IMG/VR virus record: IMGVR_UViG_3300009130_001605
Span: 1-64,000 of that record
Source: a virus
Reading direction: 5' to 3' (one strand)
DNA: 64,000 nt
Positions 1 to 7,310 of this stretch are shown one piece after another. The notes under the pieces were generated by a model. That model saw only the letters and a list, made by a program, of their open reading frames with translations, was not told the origin of the DNA and ran no database searches. Both the position numbers and the translations under genes were made by a program. Position 1 is the first letter of the stretch. Each line of letters starts with the position of its first letter.

Positions 1-1
1 T

Positions 2-283
2 TTCGATGCAATTAAAAACCGTTTCCCGACAATTCATATCCCAATTAGAAAAAAGAATAATCAATCAGATTATTATATAGTATGGAATCCTACATGCACT
101 GAATTTGCAATGATTGACACAAGGGTTATTCGTGACCTTGCAAATTCCAAAGTTGTCAACGTAGCATGTAAAGAGAGCTTCGATGGAGCTCAAAAGTCTT
201 ATACAGAAGATTTTGTTGATGTACCTAAGAATATGGCAACGTTTTATAAATTAAAAAATGGTGTCTGGAAGACAGCAAAGTAG
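2..283 (+). CDS. C-terminal part of an unknown protein
   Basis: The frame is open from the left edge to TAG at 281-283, giving 93 residues; the start lies outside the window. I recognise no family. The fragment is basic at its visible start (IPIRKKN) and ends GVWKTAK. It lies 44 bases before the ColD-like gene, and a promoter-like TTG box starts directly after its stop codon, so it is probably the end of a separate transcript rather than part of the sugar operon. Confidence 0.7.
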   Translation, partial: FDAIKNRFPTIHIPIRKKNNQSDYYIVWNPTCTEFAMIDTRVIRDLANSKVVNVACKESFDGAQKSYTEDFVDVPKNMATFYKLKNGVWKTAK

Positions 284-312
284 TTGATTATGTCTAGCCT
301 TTTTTTTACATT
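284..312 (+). promoter_or_regulatory. promoter, TTG-N20-TACATT type
   Basis: TTG at 284-286 is followed, after exactly 20 bases, by TACATT at 307-312; the ATG of the ColD-like gene is at 328. The arrangement resembles the Bacteroidota -33 (TTTG) and -7 (TAnnTTTG) boxes. The same boxes and spacing recur at 5482, 7253 and 62144. Confidence 0.6.
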
Positions 313-327
313 TTAAAAAAGGGAAAT

Positions 328-1497
328 ATGGATATTAAAACACCGTTGGTAAAGGATACAATCGATAAAAATGACACTAAAGCACTTGCTGAGTGGTTAC
401 TTACAAATCCTCGTCTTACAAAAGGGCCAGAGACATTGGCTTTCGAACAAGAGTGGTCTGAGTGGTTGGGTACAAAGTACTCAATTTTTTGTAACTCAGG
501 ATCATCAGCAAATTTATTAATGCTTTACGCATTGATTGCAGCAAAAAAACTTAAGAATCAAAAGGTGGTTGTTCCATCATTGGCATGGGCCACTGATCTT
601 GCACCAGTTGTTCAATTTGGAATGGAGCCAATTATCTGTGATATCAATACAGATAACTTGTCAGTTCATTTGGGTGATTTGGAAGAGATTTTCAAGAAAG
701 AGAGTCCTTCTGTTTTGATGTTGGTTTCTGTTTTGGGGTTAACACCAAATATGACCTACATTGTTGATTTGTGTAAAAAATATGATGTAATCTTACTAGA
801 AGATACTTGTGAATCACTTGGATCAGAACATCAAGGAAAAAAACTTGGAAACTTTGGCTTAATGTCAACATTTTCGCTTTATTTCGGACACCATTTATCC
901 ACTATAGAAGGTGGTATGGTCTGCACTAATGACGAAGAAATGTGTGAGGTTCTTAAGTCTATCAGATCTCATGGATGGGATAGAGATGCATCCGAAGAAT
1001 ACAAAAACAAATGGAGAGACAAATGGGGAACAGAAGACTTCAATGGAATGTACACATTTTATTACCCAGGCTTCAATGTTAGATCAACAGACCTGCAAGC
1101 GTTCATTGGAAGAAGACAGATTAAGAAAGCAGATGAAATTTGCAAACTTAGAAGCGATAATTTCCAAAAATACCAAGACAGAATAATTAACCCAACATGG
1201 AAACCAGCTACAATTGCTGGAGACTACACTTCAAGTTTCTGTTACCCAGTATTGTCTATTCATAGAGATAAAATTGTAGAAGAACTTAAGGCGAATGGTG
1301 TTGAGGTACGTCCATTAATTTGCGGATCTATGGCAACGCAACCTTTCTACATTGAAAGATATGGTAGAAAAGAATTAGGCAATGTAAAAAACTTCGATGA
1401 GTATGGGTTTTATGTACCAAATAATGACAAAATAACAGATGAGGAAATAACCCTTATCTGTAATATCATAAACAAATACACGAATGAGCAAAAATAA
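328..1497 (+). CDS. colD: ColD-like GDP-4-keto-6-deoxy-D-mannose 3-dehydratase (PLP-dependent, DegT fold)
   Basis: This 389-residue protein has the DegT/DnrJ/StrS aminotransferase fold: a CNSGSSANLLML cofactor-binding motif (55-66), LLEDTCESLG (156-165) and a C-terminal VRPLICG segment. At the position of the usual PLP-binding lysine it has histidine 188, in GHHLSTIEGG. ColD and the E1 dehydratases are marked by this Lys-to-His change, which turns an aminotransferase into a 3-dehydratase, and ColD is almost the same length (about 388). The expected reaction is removal of the 3-hydroxyl from GDP-4-keto-6-deoxymannose on the way to colitose-type 3,6-dideoxyhexoses. The neighbouring gene encodes the enzyme that makes this substrate. 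A plain aminotransferase is unlikely without the lysine; the exact sugar is inferred. Confidence 0.85.
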   Translation: MDIKTPLVKDTIDKNDTKALAEWLLTNPRLTKGPETLAFEQEWSEWLGTKYSIFCNSGSSANLLMLYALIAAKKLKNQKVVVPSLAWATDLAPVVQFGMEPIICDINTDNLSVHLGDLEEIFKKESPSVLMLVSVLGLTPNMTYIVDLCKKYDVILLEDTCESLGSEHQGKKLGNFGLMSTFSLYFGHHLSTIEGGMVCTNDEEMCEVLKSIRSHGWDRDASEEYKNKWRDKWGTEDFNGMYTFYYPGFNVRSTDLQAFIGRRQIKKADEICKLRSDNFQKYQDRIINPTWKPATIAGDYTSSFCYPVLSIHRDKIVEELKANGVEVRPLICGSMATQPFYIERYGRKELGNVKNFDEYGFYVPNNDKITDEEITLICNIINKYTNEQK

Positions 1498-1531
1498 AAC
1501 AGCAATAATTTTTGGTATTACAGGGCAATGA
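1484..1531 (+). pseudogene. orphaned duplicate of the gmd 5' end
   Basis: An ATG overlapping the last 14 bases of the ColD-like gene opens a 15-codon frame reading MSKNKTAIIFGITGQ and then TGA. This matches the first 18 residues of the intact gmd downstream (MDKKNKKVALLYGITGQ) and stops exactly at the GITGQ Rossmann motif. The overlap with the upstream stop looks like an original translationally coupled gmd start. The two copies differ at many bases, so the duplication is old or the copies come from different sources. Confidence 0.6.
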
Positions 1532-1538
1532 AATTTTT

Positions 1539-1749
1539 ATGGAAAATAAAAAGTGTGAATTGTGTAATAATAGTTTTGAATTTAACCCAAAACGAAAAAG
1601 AGAAAGGGAAAAAAGATTTTGTTCAATGAACTGCTCTAGATTATAAAGAGAGTTCTGTTAGATTTATGAAATGGATATGTAAAAACAGGGTTATTGCTGA
1701 TCAGTATAAGTATAAATGGGAAAGTTTTAAAAAACAGATAAATGGATAA
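1539..1749 (+). pseudogene. remnant of an HNH-type homing endonuclease inserted in gmd
   Basis: Two frames, out of phase by one base, carry parts of what looks like one protein. Frame one (1539-1646) encodes 35 residues with a CELC...FCSMNC zinc-finger pattern and a basic middle. Frame two (about 1639-1749) encodes a Trp/Lys-rich tail, ending in a TAA that overlaps the gmd start by 8 bases. Small zinc fingers of this type are common at the N-terminus of phage HNH homing endonucleases, but no HNH core is visible here. The piece lies between the two copies of the gmd start. The homing-endonuclease origin is inferred. Confidence 0.4.
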
Positions 1750-2776
1750 AAAAAATAAAAAAGTCGCACTTTTGTACGGAATTACGGGACAAGATGGAAG
1801 TCACCTAGCAGAACTACTTCTTGAAAAAGGGTATGAAGTACATGGTGTAATCCGTAGACACTCCACTATTGGTGGAACAGTTAGGGTTGATCATATTTTT
1901 GATCAGTTAAACCTTCACTACGGGGACATAACAGATCCAATGAACACTTCGAGGTTAATATCAGAGATTCAACCAGATGAGGTCTATAACCTTGCTGCAC
2001 AATCTCATGTAAAAGTTTCATTCGAACAACCTTATTATACTGGTATGGTTGATGGACTTGGAACATTAAATATTTTAGAAGCAGTTCGTATTCATGCACC
2101 TAAAGCTAAGTTTTATCAAGCATCCACTTCAGAGATGTTCGGTGGACTTTCTTACAACAGGCCAGAAAATGGATATACTGAGGAATCAGCATTTCATCCA
2201 AGGTCTCCTTACGGAGTTGCTAAGATTTATAGCTATTGGATGATTAAGAACTATCGTGAGTCATACGGTATGCATGCGAGTAATGGAATTCTATTCAATC
2301 ATGAAGGTGAAAGGAGAGGGGAAACGTTTGTAACAAGAAAGATTACAATGGCACTATCAGCTATTAAGAAAGGTAAGCAAGATGTATTAACACTAGGTAA
2401 CATGGATTCTTTGCGTGATTGGGGTTATGCAAAAGATTATGTGGAAGGTATGTGGAGAATGTTGCAACAAGATACTCCTGGGGATTATGTTCTTGCTACC
2501 AATGAAACTCACACCATCAGAGAGTTTGTCGAAGAAGCTGTTAAATACTGTGGTTGGGAAATCGAGTGGAAAGGTTCAGGTGTTGACGAGAAAGGGTATG
2601 ACAAAGAAACTGGTAAATTATTAGTAGAAGTTAATTCTAAGTATTTCAGACCTGCAGAAGTAGACTTGTTACTTGGTGACCATGGGAAAGCAAAAGAAGA
2701 ACTTGGGTGGGAACCGAAGACAAAGTTTAAAGATTTGGTTAAACTAATGATGGAACATGATTTAAACAATGTCTAA
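1742..2776 (+). CDS. gmd: GDP-mannose 4,6-dehydratase
   Basis: This 344-residue short-chain dehydrogenase/reductase converts GDP-D-mannose to GDP-4-keto-6-deoxy-D-mannose using bound NADP. Visible motifs are the nucleotide-binding GITGQDG (13-19), the active-site STSE (128-131), YGVAK (Tyr157, Lys161) and the family's NHE...RRGETFVTRKIT block (from residue 186). The length is normal for the family. It is the second gene of a pair with the ColD-like dehydratase, which uses its product. Its present start follows an inserted remnant and a duplicated 5' end, so this ATG was probably acquired when the locus was rearranged. Confidence 0.93.
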   Translation: MDKKNKKVALLYGITGQDGSHLAELLLEKGYEVHGVIRRHSTIGGTVRVDHIFDQLNLHYGDITDPMNTSRLISEIQPDEVYNLAAQSHVKVSFEQPYYTGMVDGLGTLNILEAVRIHAPKAKFYQASTSEMFGGLSYNRPENGYTEESAFHPRSPYGVAKIYSYWMIKNYRESYGMHASNGILFNHEGERRGETFVTRKITMALSAIKKGKQDVLTLGNMDSLRDWGYAKDYVEGMWRMLQQDTPGDYVLATNETHTIREFVEEAVKYCGWEIEWKGSGVDEKGYDKETGKLLVEVNSKYFRPAEVDLLLGDHGKAKEELGWEPKTKFKDLVKLMMEHDLNNV

Positions 2777-3056
2777 AAAATTAAGTGTTAAAAATCGTCT
2801 TTACTTATGTTACATAAGTAACCCTTATGGTGATTGGCACACTTTTTTTAAAGTGGTTGAAGACCAAGAGACAGAAGGATCACAACACTTATTCATAGAT
2901 AACAATGCTGAGGCTTTCGGATTCAAGCAACCACCAATGAACGTTTATTTAAAGTTATCTAGAAAAAAGAAAAAGAAGTTAAAAAAAACGTTTGGTAAAA
3001 ATGCTTTTCATGTCTTTAAAGACAACGTTAGTTTTTTGAAAATGGTTTTAAAATAG
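2769..3056 (+). CDS. hypothetical basic protein
   Basis: This 95-residue protein overlaps the gmd stop by 8 bases, so it is probably translated by coupling in the same operon. It has a KLSRKKKKKLKKTF basic stretch (about 62-75) and no signal peptide or membrane segment. No family is recognised. The lysine run could bind nucleic acid, but nothing else supports that. Confidence 0.7.
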   Translation: MSKKLSVKNRLYLCYISNPYGDWHTFFKVVEDQETEGSQHLFIDNNAEAFGFKQPPMNVYLKLSRKKKKKLKKTFGKNAFHVFKDNVSFLKMVLK

Positions 3057-3059
3057 AAT

Positions 3060-3497
3060 ATGAAGAATTATAAAATCACAGAAACAGAAAGGGGTTTTGA
3101 GATCACAGGACCTAATCATTCAATGAATGGAAATGGTGTTTTATATCACACAAGTGAAACTTTAGATGATGCTAAAAAACATTTGAAAGAAAACATGGAT
3201 TATCTTGTCAAGAAAAATGACATCATTAGAAAAAGAGAAGGCTTTGAAGTAACGGAAAACGAGATTGGTGATTACACATGTAAAGGACCATGGGAGATCA
3301 AGGGAGAAACTTACACATACATCGAAGATAGTTTATCATCTGCAGACGGTGAAGGTCACGATGTGATTGTCAAGAGAGAATCTGATGGGAAATTTTTTAT
3401 GTTTGGTTGGTTTTTGTCTTTTAGCCAAAATTATTATTTTGATGGTTTCTTCAAAGAGGTTTTTCCAAAAGAGGTGACCATTATAACTTACGAATAA
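3060..3497 (+). CDS. hypothetical protein
   Basis: This 145-residue acidic protein starts 3 bases after the previous gene. It looks like two related halves: residues 4-15 (KITETERGFEIT) and about 58-70 (KREGFEVTENEIG) repeat a charged beta-strand pattern, each followed by a glycine-rich turn. No known family is recognised. The gene lies in the run between gmd and the SET gene. Confidence 0.7.
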   Translation: MKNYKITETERGFEITGPNHSMNGNGVLYHTSETLDDAKKHLKENMDYLVKKNDIIRKREGFEVTENEIGDYTCKGPWEIKGETYTYIEDSLSSADGEGHDVIVKRESDGKFFMFGWFLSFSQNYYFDGFFKEVFPKEVTIITYE

Positions 3498-3500
3498 ATT

Positions 3501-3794
3501 ATGTATAGACCATTACCAGAATCACTTACCATTAAAGCATCTGAAATTGAAGGGCTAGGTCTTTTTGCTAAAGAAGATATTAAGTCAGGCACAGAACTTG
3601 GTATATCACATTTTGAGATTGACGGAGAAATTATAAGAACTCCTTTAGGTGGGTTTTATAATCATTCTAAATCACCAAATGTAGAAAAAATAGAAAACGT
3701 TATTTCGAATAAGATTTACCACATATTGTGTGCAATAAAAGATATTAAGGCTGGTGATGAGATAACTTGTGAGTACACTTTGTATAAATTGTAA
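3501..3794 (+). CDS. small SET-domain protein
   Basis: This 97-residue protein consists almost entirely of a minimal SET fold. It has GLGLFAKEDIKSGT (18-31), the pseudoknot motif NHSKSPN (54-60) and the closing motif GDEITCEYTLY (85-95), equivalent to the canonical N-H-S-C-x-P-N and G-E-E-L-x-x-x-Y. SET proteins transfer methyl groups from S-adenosylmethionine to lysine. The cysteine of the usual NHSC is replaced by lysine, and the post-SET zinc cysteines are absent, as in many small bacterial and viral members. The substrate is unknown. It starts 3 bases after the preceding gene. Confidence 0.75.
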   Translation: MYRPLPESLTIKASEIEGLGLFAKEDIKSGTELGISHFEIDGEIIRTPLGGFYNHSKSPNVEKIENVISNKIYHILCAIKDIKAGDEITCEYTLYKL

Positions 3795-3859
3795 GTCTTT
3801 TAAAATTGCTTAAAACGATAATAAGTTTCTAAAAGTTTCATGAATTCAAAAAAATAATG

Positions 3860-3867
3860 TATTTTTG
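3860..3867 (+). promoter_or_regulatory. Bacteroidota-type -7 box (TATTTTTG)
   Basis: TATTTTTG fits the TAnnTTTG -7 consensus of Bacteroidota. A TTTC at 3836-3839 lies 20 bases upstream in the place of the -33 TTTG. The ATG of the phosphoesterase gene is 23 bases downstream. TTTGCCT follows the box here and again at 41521. Confidence 0.5.
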
Positions 3868-3890
3868 CCTAAAATGTTTATAGCAATAAT

Positions 3891-5453
3891 ATGAAATTTA
3901 AAGACTTAACAGAAAAGCAGAAAAAGAAGTTAGCCGAAATTTACAATTCCAAAGAGTATAGTTGGGATGTAAAAGAAGAGAAATTAGCTAAGTTTACTGG
4001 CAAGGCATCTAGGACTGCCAGAAAGTGGTGCGAGAAGTTAGGTTTAACTAATCCTAAAGAATCTAAATCACCTCAATTTGATTCTGCTGAAAAAAAGACT
4101 TTTAATAAAAAAGCAAAAAGGTTCATTATTACATGGGCACAAATGAACACCCCAATTCATAAGCAGTTTTTCGAAAACATCAAGGTTTATGCAGAAGAGA
4201 TTGGTGCAGAGATACATGTGATTGCTGGTAAGTATAACAATCCAAGATCCCTAAAGTCGGAAGGTGAAGAAGGAACTTGGGCAACAGAAGTTATGCCTTA
4301 CTTGGATGCTGGTCGCCATAATGTTCACCAACATATGACAATTATGTCTGATTATCCAATCATGCCAACTGCAACTAATCCTATGTCAGGGCTTAGAGGT
4401 GATACTGGAGACAACTCATGTATTTTTGGTCACCCAAGAGTTCAAATGGAAATGGTTCCTGTTCTTGATGGTCACGCACCGAAGATGATGTTAACAACTG
4501 GTGCTTGTACAGTTAACAACTATTCAAGGTCAAAAGCTGGTAAGAAAGGTGAATTCCACCACACTTTCGGATTTGCAATTGTTGAGATTAAAAACAAAGA
4601 CAAATTTTTCACAAGACAAGTAACTGCTACAAGTGATGGTAACTTCAACGACATTTATTACAATGTAAGTGATGGGAGTGTAACTAGAAACACAACTATC
4701 GATGCAGCTGTGTTAGGTGACATTCACTTAGGGCAAACTGATCCAGCTGTCTTAAAAGAAACGATCAAGTTATTTAAAAAACTTAAGCCAAAGCATACAA
4801 TTATTCACGATTTATTCGATGGTAGTTCAATTAACCATCATGAGTCACATGATCCAATTGCTCAATACCACAAAGAGAAAACTGACGGAAACTCTCTTAA
4901 AAAAGAGATTGACTTCATGATTAAGTGGATTGACAGAATGAGACAATACAACTTAGTTATTGTTCGAAGTAACCATGATGACTTTGTTGATCGTTGGATT
5001 AAGAAAATTGATTGGAAACAAAACATTAAGAACGCCATGGAATACATGGATTACACAAAAGTTCTTCTTACAGGTAAGGCTCCAAAAGGGATTATACCTT
5101 ATATCATCGATAAGCATTTCGATGATGTTATCACGCTAGGTAGAGACCAAGGTTTTCAAGTTAATGGATGGGAAGTTGGATATCATGGAGATCATGGTAC
5201 TGGTGGAACTAGAGGGTCACTTCAACAATACAGAACTCTTAGTACAAAAACTATTACAGGTCACTCTCATTCTCCTGGTAGGATGGATGGGTCTTTGGCA
5301 GTAGGTACATCAACCTATTTGAGAATGGGTTACAATCAAGGAGCTTCTGCATGGTTAAATTCTCATGTTATTATCCATACAGATGGGAAAGCACAACACC
5401 TTAATTTCATAGTTGATAAAAATGGTGGAGCTGAATTTACAACATTTAAATAA
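3891..5453 (+). CDS. calcineurin-like metallophosphoesterase with N-terminal helix-turn-helix-like region
   Basis: This is a 520-residue protein. Residues 1-55 are basic and helical (KASRTARKWCEKLGLT), like a small DNA-binding helix-turn-helix. Residues about 270-470 carry the metal ligands of a calcineurin-like phosphoesterase in order: GDIH (Asp277, His279), HDLFD (307-310), NHDD (361-364), HGDH (432-435) and GHSH (457-460). Such enzymes cleave phosphodiester or phosphomonoester bonds with two metal ions. The middle (70-260) is unassigned. Nuclease activity is plausible given the N-terminus but unproved. It is a single-gene unit with its own promoter box and a strong terminator. Confidence 0.75.
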   Translation: MKFKDLTEKQKKKLAEIYNSKEYSWDVKEEKLAKFTGKASRTARKWCEKLGLTNPKESKSPQFDSAEKKTFNKKAKRFIITWAQMNTPIHKQFFENIKVYAEEIGAEIHVIAGKYNNPRSLKSEGEEGTWATEVMPYLDAGRHNVHQHMTIMSDYPIMPTATNPMSGLRGDTGDNSCIFGHPRVQMEMVPVLDGHAPKMMLTTGACTVNNYSRSKAGKKGEFHHTFGFAIVEIKNKDKFFTRQVTATSDGNFNDIYYNVSDGSVTRNTTIDAAVLGDIHLGQTDPAVLKETIKLFKKLKPKHTIIHDLFDGSSINHHESHDPIAQYHKEKTDGNSLKKEIDFMIKWIDRMRQYNLVIVRSNHDDFVDRWIKKIDWKQNIKNAMEYMDYTKVLLTGKAPKGIIPYIIDKHFDDVITLGRDQGFQVNGWEVGYHGDHGTGGTRGSLQQYRTLSTKTITGHSHSPGRMDGSLAVGTSTYLRMGYNQGASAWLNSHVIIHTDGKAQHLNFIVDKNGGAEFTTFK

Positions 5454-5479
5454 AAAAGAGTCGAAAGACTCTTTTTTTT
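5452..5479 (+). terminator. rho-independent terminator after the phosphoesterase
   Basis: The 11-base arm AAAAAAGAGTC pairs with GACTCTTTTTT around a GAAA loop (5463-5466) and ends in a T run. It follows the TAA at 5451-5453 directly. Confidence 0.88.
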
Positions 5480-5481
5480 GT

Positions 5482-5510
5482 TTGATTTCTTGTTTTTTTC
5501 TTTTTACATT
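5482..5510 (+). promoter_or_regulatory. promoter, TTG-N20-TACATT type
   Basis: TTG at 5482-5484 and TACATT at 5505-5510 are 20 bases apart; the ATG of the HAD-like gene is at 5527. It lies just after a terminator, which supports a new transcription start here. Confidence 0.6.
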
Positions 5511-5526
5511 GTTTTAAATAGAAGAC

Positions 5527-6264
5527 ATGAAAAGAAAATTAGGAATAAACATTGACGGTGTAATTAGGAATTTTTTAGAGAGATTCGAAAAAGTCTATAT
5601 CTCTACTTACATTCACAATGAAACGTTGGTTGAATCTGGAGAAGACGGAGGAATGAAAGTCTTAACAGATCAAGAGGAAGAGGCAAGAGCTGCTGCTATT
5701 GAAAAGAAAATTGATGAAATGATCACTTTTCCAGTCGATTCTTTCGACCTTATGAACCACTTTAAATTTGAGCCTGGTAAAAACTATCTTGGTGATGAAG
5801 TTTCTGCTCAAGAAGTTTATGAGGAATTTGTAAATGAATTGAAGGCATTCCAAATTTTTGGACAAGCAAATGGTTATCAGTGGTCTATTGACACTGCTCA
5901 CAGGTTGCAACAACTTGGTGCAGATGAAGAATTGTTTGAAGTTGTGTTGTTATCAACGTTAAAGGGAAAGGCTGTTACAGCAACTTATTCATTCTTAGCA
6001 TCTATTGGATGTAGAATCAAAAATGTTATGTTTGTTGATGACGATTTCGACAAATGGGATATTTGTGATGCAATTATAGATGTAATGCCTGAGGCATTTC
6101 AGAGTAAGCCAGAAGAATGCCTATCAATCAAGATAAATCACGAGTTCAACAAATATGAAGAAGGAGACTTATCATATGACACAATGAGAGATGCATTTCA
6201 CACAAAAGATGAAAATGGAGATCCAGAACTTATCACAAAGTTGAGAAACTTTTACAATCAGTAA
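5527..6264 (+). CDS. HAD-like (5'-nucleotidase-like) protein with altered nucleophile site
   Basis: This 245-residue protein has HAD-superfamily landmarks: motif I GINIDGV (6-12), motif II LLST (141-144) and motif IV VDDDFDKWD (170-178), with an insert between motifs I and II (about 20-135). The first aspartate of the motif I D-x-D, normally the phospho-accepting nucleophile, is Asn8; only Asp10 remains. That suggests it may bind a phosphate compound without normal catalysis. The nearest family by layout is the deoxyribonucleotidase type, but the substrate is unknown. It is preceded by a promoter-like signal after the upstream terminator. Confidence 0.6.
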   Translation: MKRKLGINIDGVIRNFLERFEKVYISTYIHNETLVESGEDGGMKVLTDQEEEARAAAIEKKIDEMITFPVDSFDLMNHFKFEPGKNYLGDEVSAQEVYEEFVNELKAFQIFGQANGYQWSIDTAHRLQQLGADEELFEVVLLSTLKGKAVTATYSFLASIGCRIKNVMFVDDDFDKWDICDAIIDVMPEAFQSKPEECLSIKINHEFNKYEEGDLSYDTMRDAFHTKDENGDPELITKLRNFYNQ

Positions 6265-6287
6265 CCAATAAATTTTATAATACAAAA

Positions 6288-6696
6288 ATGAAAACTTTAA
6301 TTTTTATCAATCGTAGCATTGTTCTTGTCTATTGCATCATTTGCACAAGATGAACAATTGATTAAGCCAGGTAGATACCATGGTAGTATTACGGAAAATG
6401 ACCAGTCGAGAGATTATATCTTGGAATTTGACACAGATGGGTATGCCTATCAACTAAGTGTATCTGATACCACTAGGTATGAGTTTGATTTTAAGAAAAC
6501 AACTTCACACAATCAAATCACCACACTTCAATGGATGAATTCTGACGGAAGTTGGACGGAGACACAAACTTTTATGATTACAAAGTTGAGTAACAGTGTT
6601 ATTCAAGTTTTCCATATAAGATATGTTGTCAATAAAGGGTCTGAGAGACAGTCTTGGTTTTATGGCAACAAAGCATTGTTTTATTTAGAAGAATAA
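6288..6696 (+). pseudogene. exported protein with a frameshifted signal peptide
   Basis: ATG at 6288 begins MKTLIF and then runs out of frame. Removing one T from the T5 run at 6301-6305 joins it to the downstream frame (open from about 6301 to TAA at 6694-6696) and gives a classic Sec signal peptide, MKTLILSIVALFLSIASFAQ, followed by DEQ. SFAQ is typical of Bacteroidota cleavage sites. The mature part, about 115 residues, is a beta-rich domain with many aromatic residues and no recognised family. Either the gene is broken, the T run varies in length (phase variation), or the base is an error. A TTG at 6319 could start a version without a working signal. Confidence 0.6.
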
Positions 6697-6764
6697 CCCT
6701 TTATATTGCATCTTTTTTTGTGTATATTACGTTATAATTAATATAACCACAAATAAAAGTAATT

Positions 6765-7178
6765 ATGAGAATAATAAAGAGCGGTAGAGAATATCAATTA
6801 CAAAGTGAGCAAGGATCAAATGATCAAATAATTAAGTTCTTTGAAAGAACAGCAAGGTTCTTGACAAACAGAGAACTTCATGAAGAAAAAGCTGGTGAGT
6901 CATTGCCTAATTATTTCTTCGAAACATTGCAGCTTGACCCAGATGCTGACAGCACTGTTAAGTCAACAAATCCTTTGGACATGGTTCAAAATGATGGAGT
7001 TAGTATCAAAGAAGTTGTAAATGTTTTATTGGCACAATTCAGAAGCTACGATGAAGCAGGTCTTGGTTGTCCAGAAAATGATGCAAGCATCGAACATTTA
7101 GAGGGAGTCTTAGAGCAGCAAATGCAAAGAGAATCTAACAGGAGGCTTAATAGAACTTATGCCACTTTATTAAAATAG
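6765..7178 (+). CDS. hypothetical protein with C-terminal helical hairpin
   Basis: This 137-residue protein has a helical N-terminal half (IIKFFERTARFL, 22-33) and a C-terminal region reading AGLGCPENDASIEHLEGVL then RESNRRLNR. Spacing of a Cys, an Asn and evenly placed Leu/Arg suggests a two-helix hairpin of the sort found in many small phage proteins, some of which block host defences. I cannot assign it to a named family. It stands alone, with A-rich leader DNA upstream and a 132-base gap downstream. Confidence 0.65.
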   Translation: MRIIKSGREYQLQSEQGSNDQIIKFFERTARFLTNRELHEEKAGESLPNYFFETLQLDPDADSTVKSTNPLDMVQNDGVSIKEVVNVLLAQFRSYDEAGLGCPENDASIEHLEGVLEQQMQRESNRRLNRTYATLLK

Positions 7179-7252
7179 TAATTATTTGCTTTAGTTTTAA
7201 GGGTTGGGAATTAATTTTCTTGACCTTTTTTTTGTTTTTTACTTTTTTATAC

Positions 7253-7281
7253 TTGACTATATCTTTTCTTGTTATTACATT
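7253..7281 (+). promoter_or_regulatory. promoter, TTG-N20-TACATT type
   Basis: TTG at 7253-7255 and TACATT at 7276-7281 are 20 bases apart; the ATG of the glycosyltransferase gene is at 7311. The upstream part of this 132-base gap (7179-7250) is T-rich; a weak AAGG/CCTT hairpin near 7198-7228 may end the previous transcript. Confidence 0.6.
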
Positions 7282-7310
7282 TTAATCATATAAAAAAGAT
7301 TAAATATAAT

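Noticed and set aside
328-1497. Ordinary DegT/DnrJ/EryC1 sugar aminotransferase
   Set aside because: The active-site lysine is replaced by His188, which marks 3-dehydratases.
1498-1741. Group I intron in gmd
   Set aside because: The second gmd copy begins again from the start codon instead of continuing from the split point, so it is not a simple intron.
3891-4060. Transposase because of the helix-turn-helix-like start
   Set aside because: No DDE or other transposase core; the rest is a metallophosphoesterase and there are no flanking inverted repeats.
7269-7310. Longer glycosyltransferase starting at a TTG upstream
   Set aside because: It would cover the promoter-like box and add a low-complexity extension.
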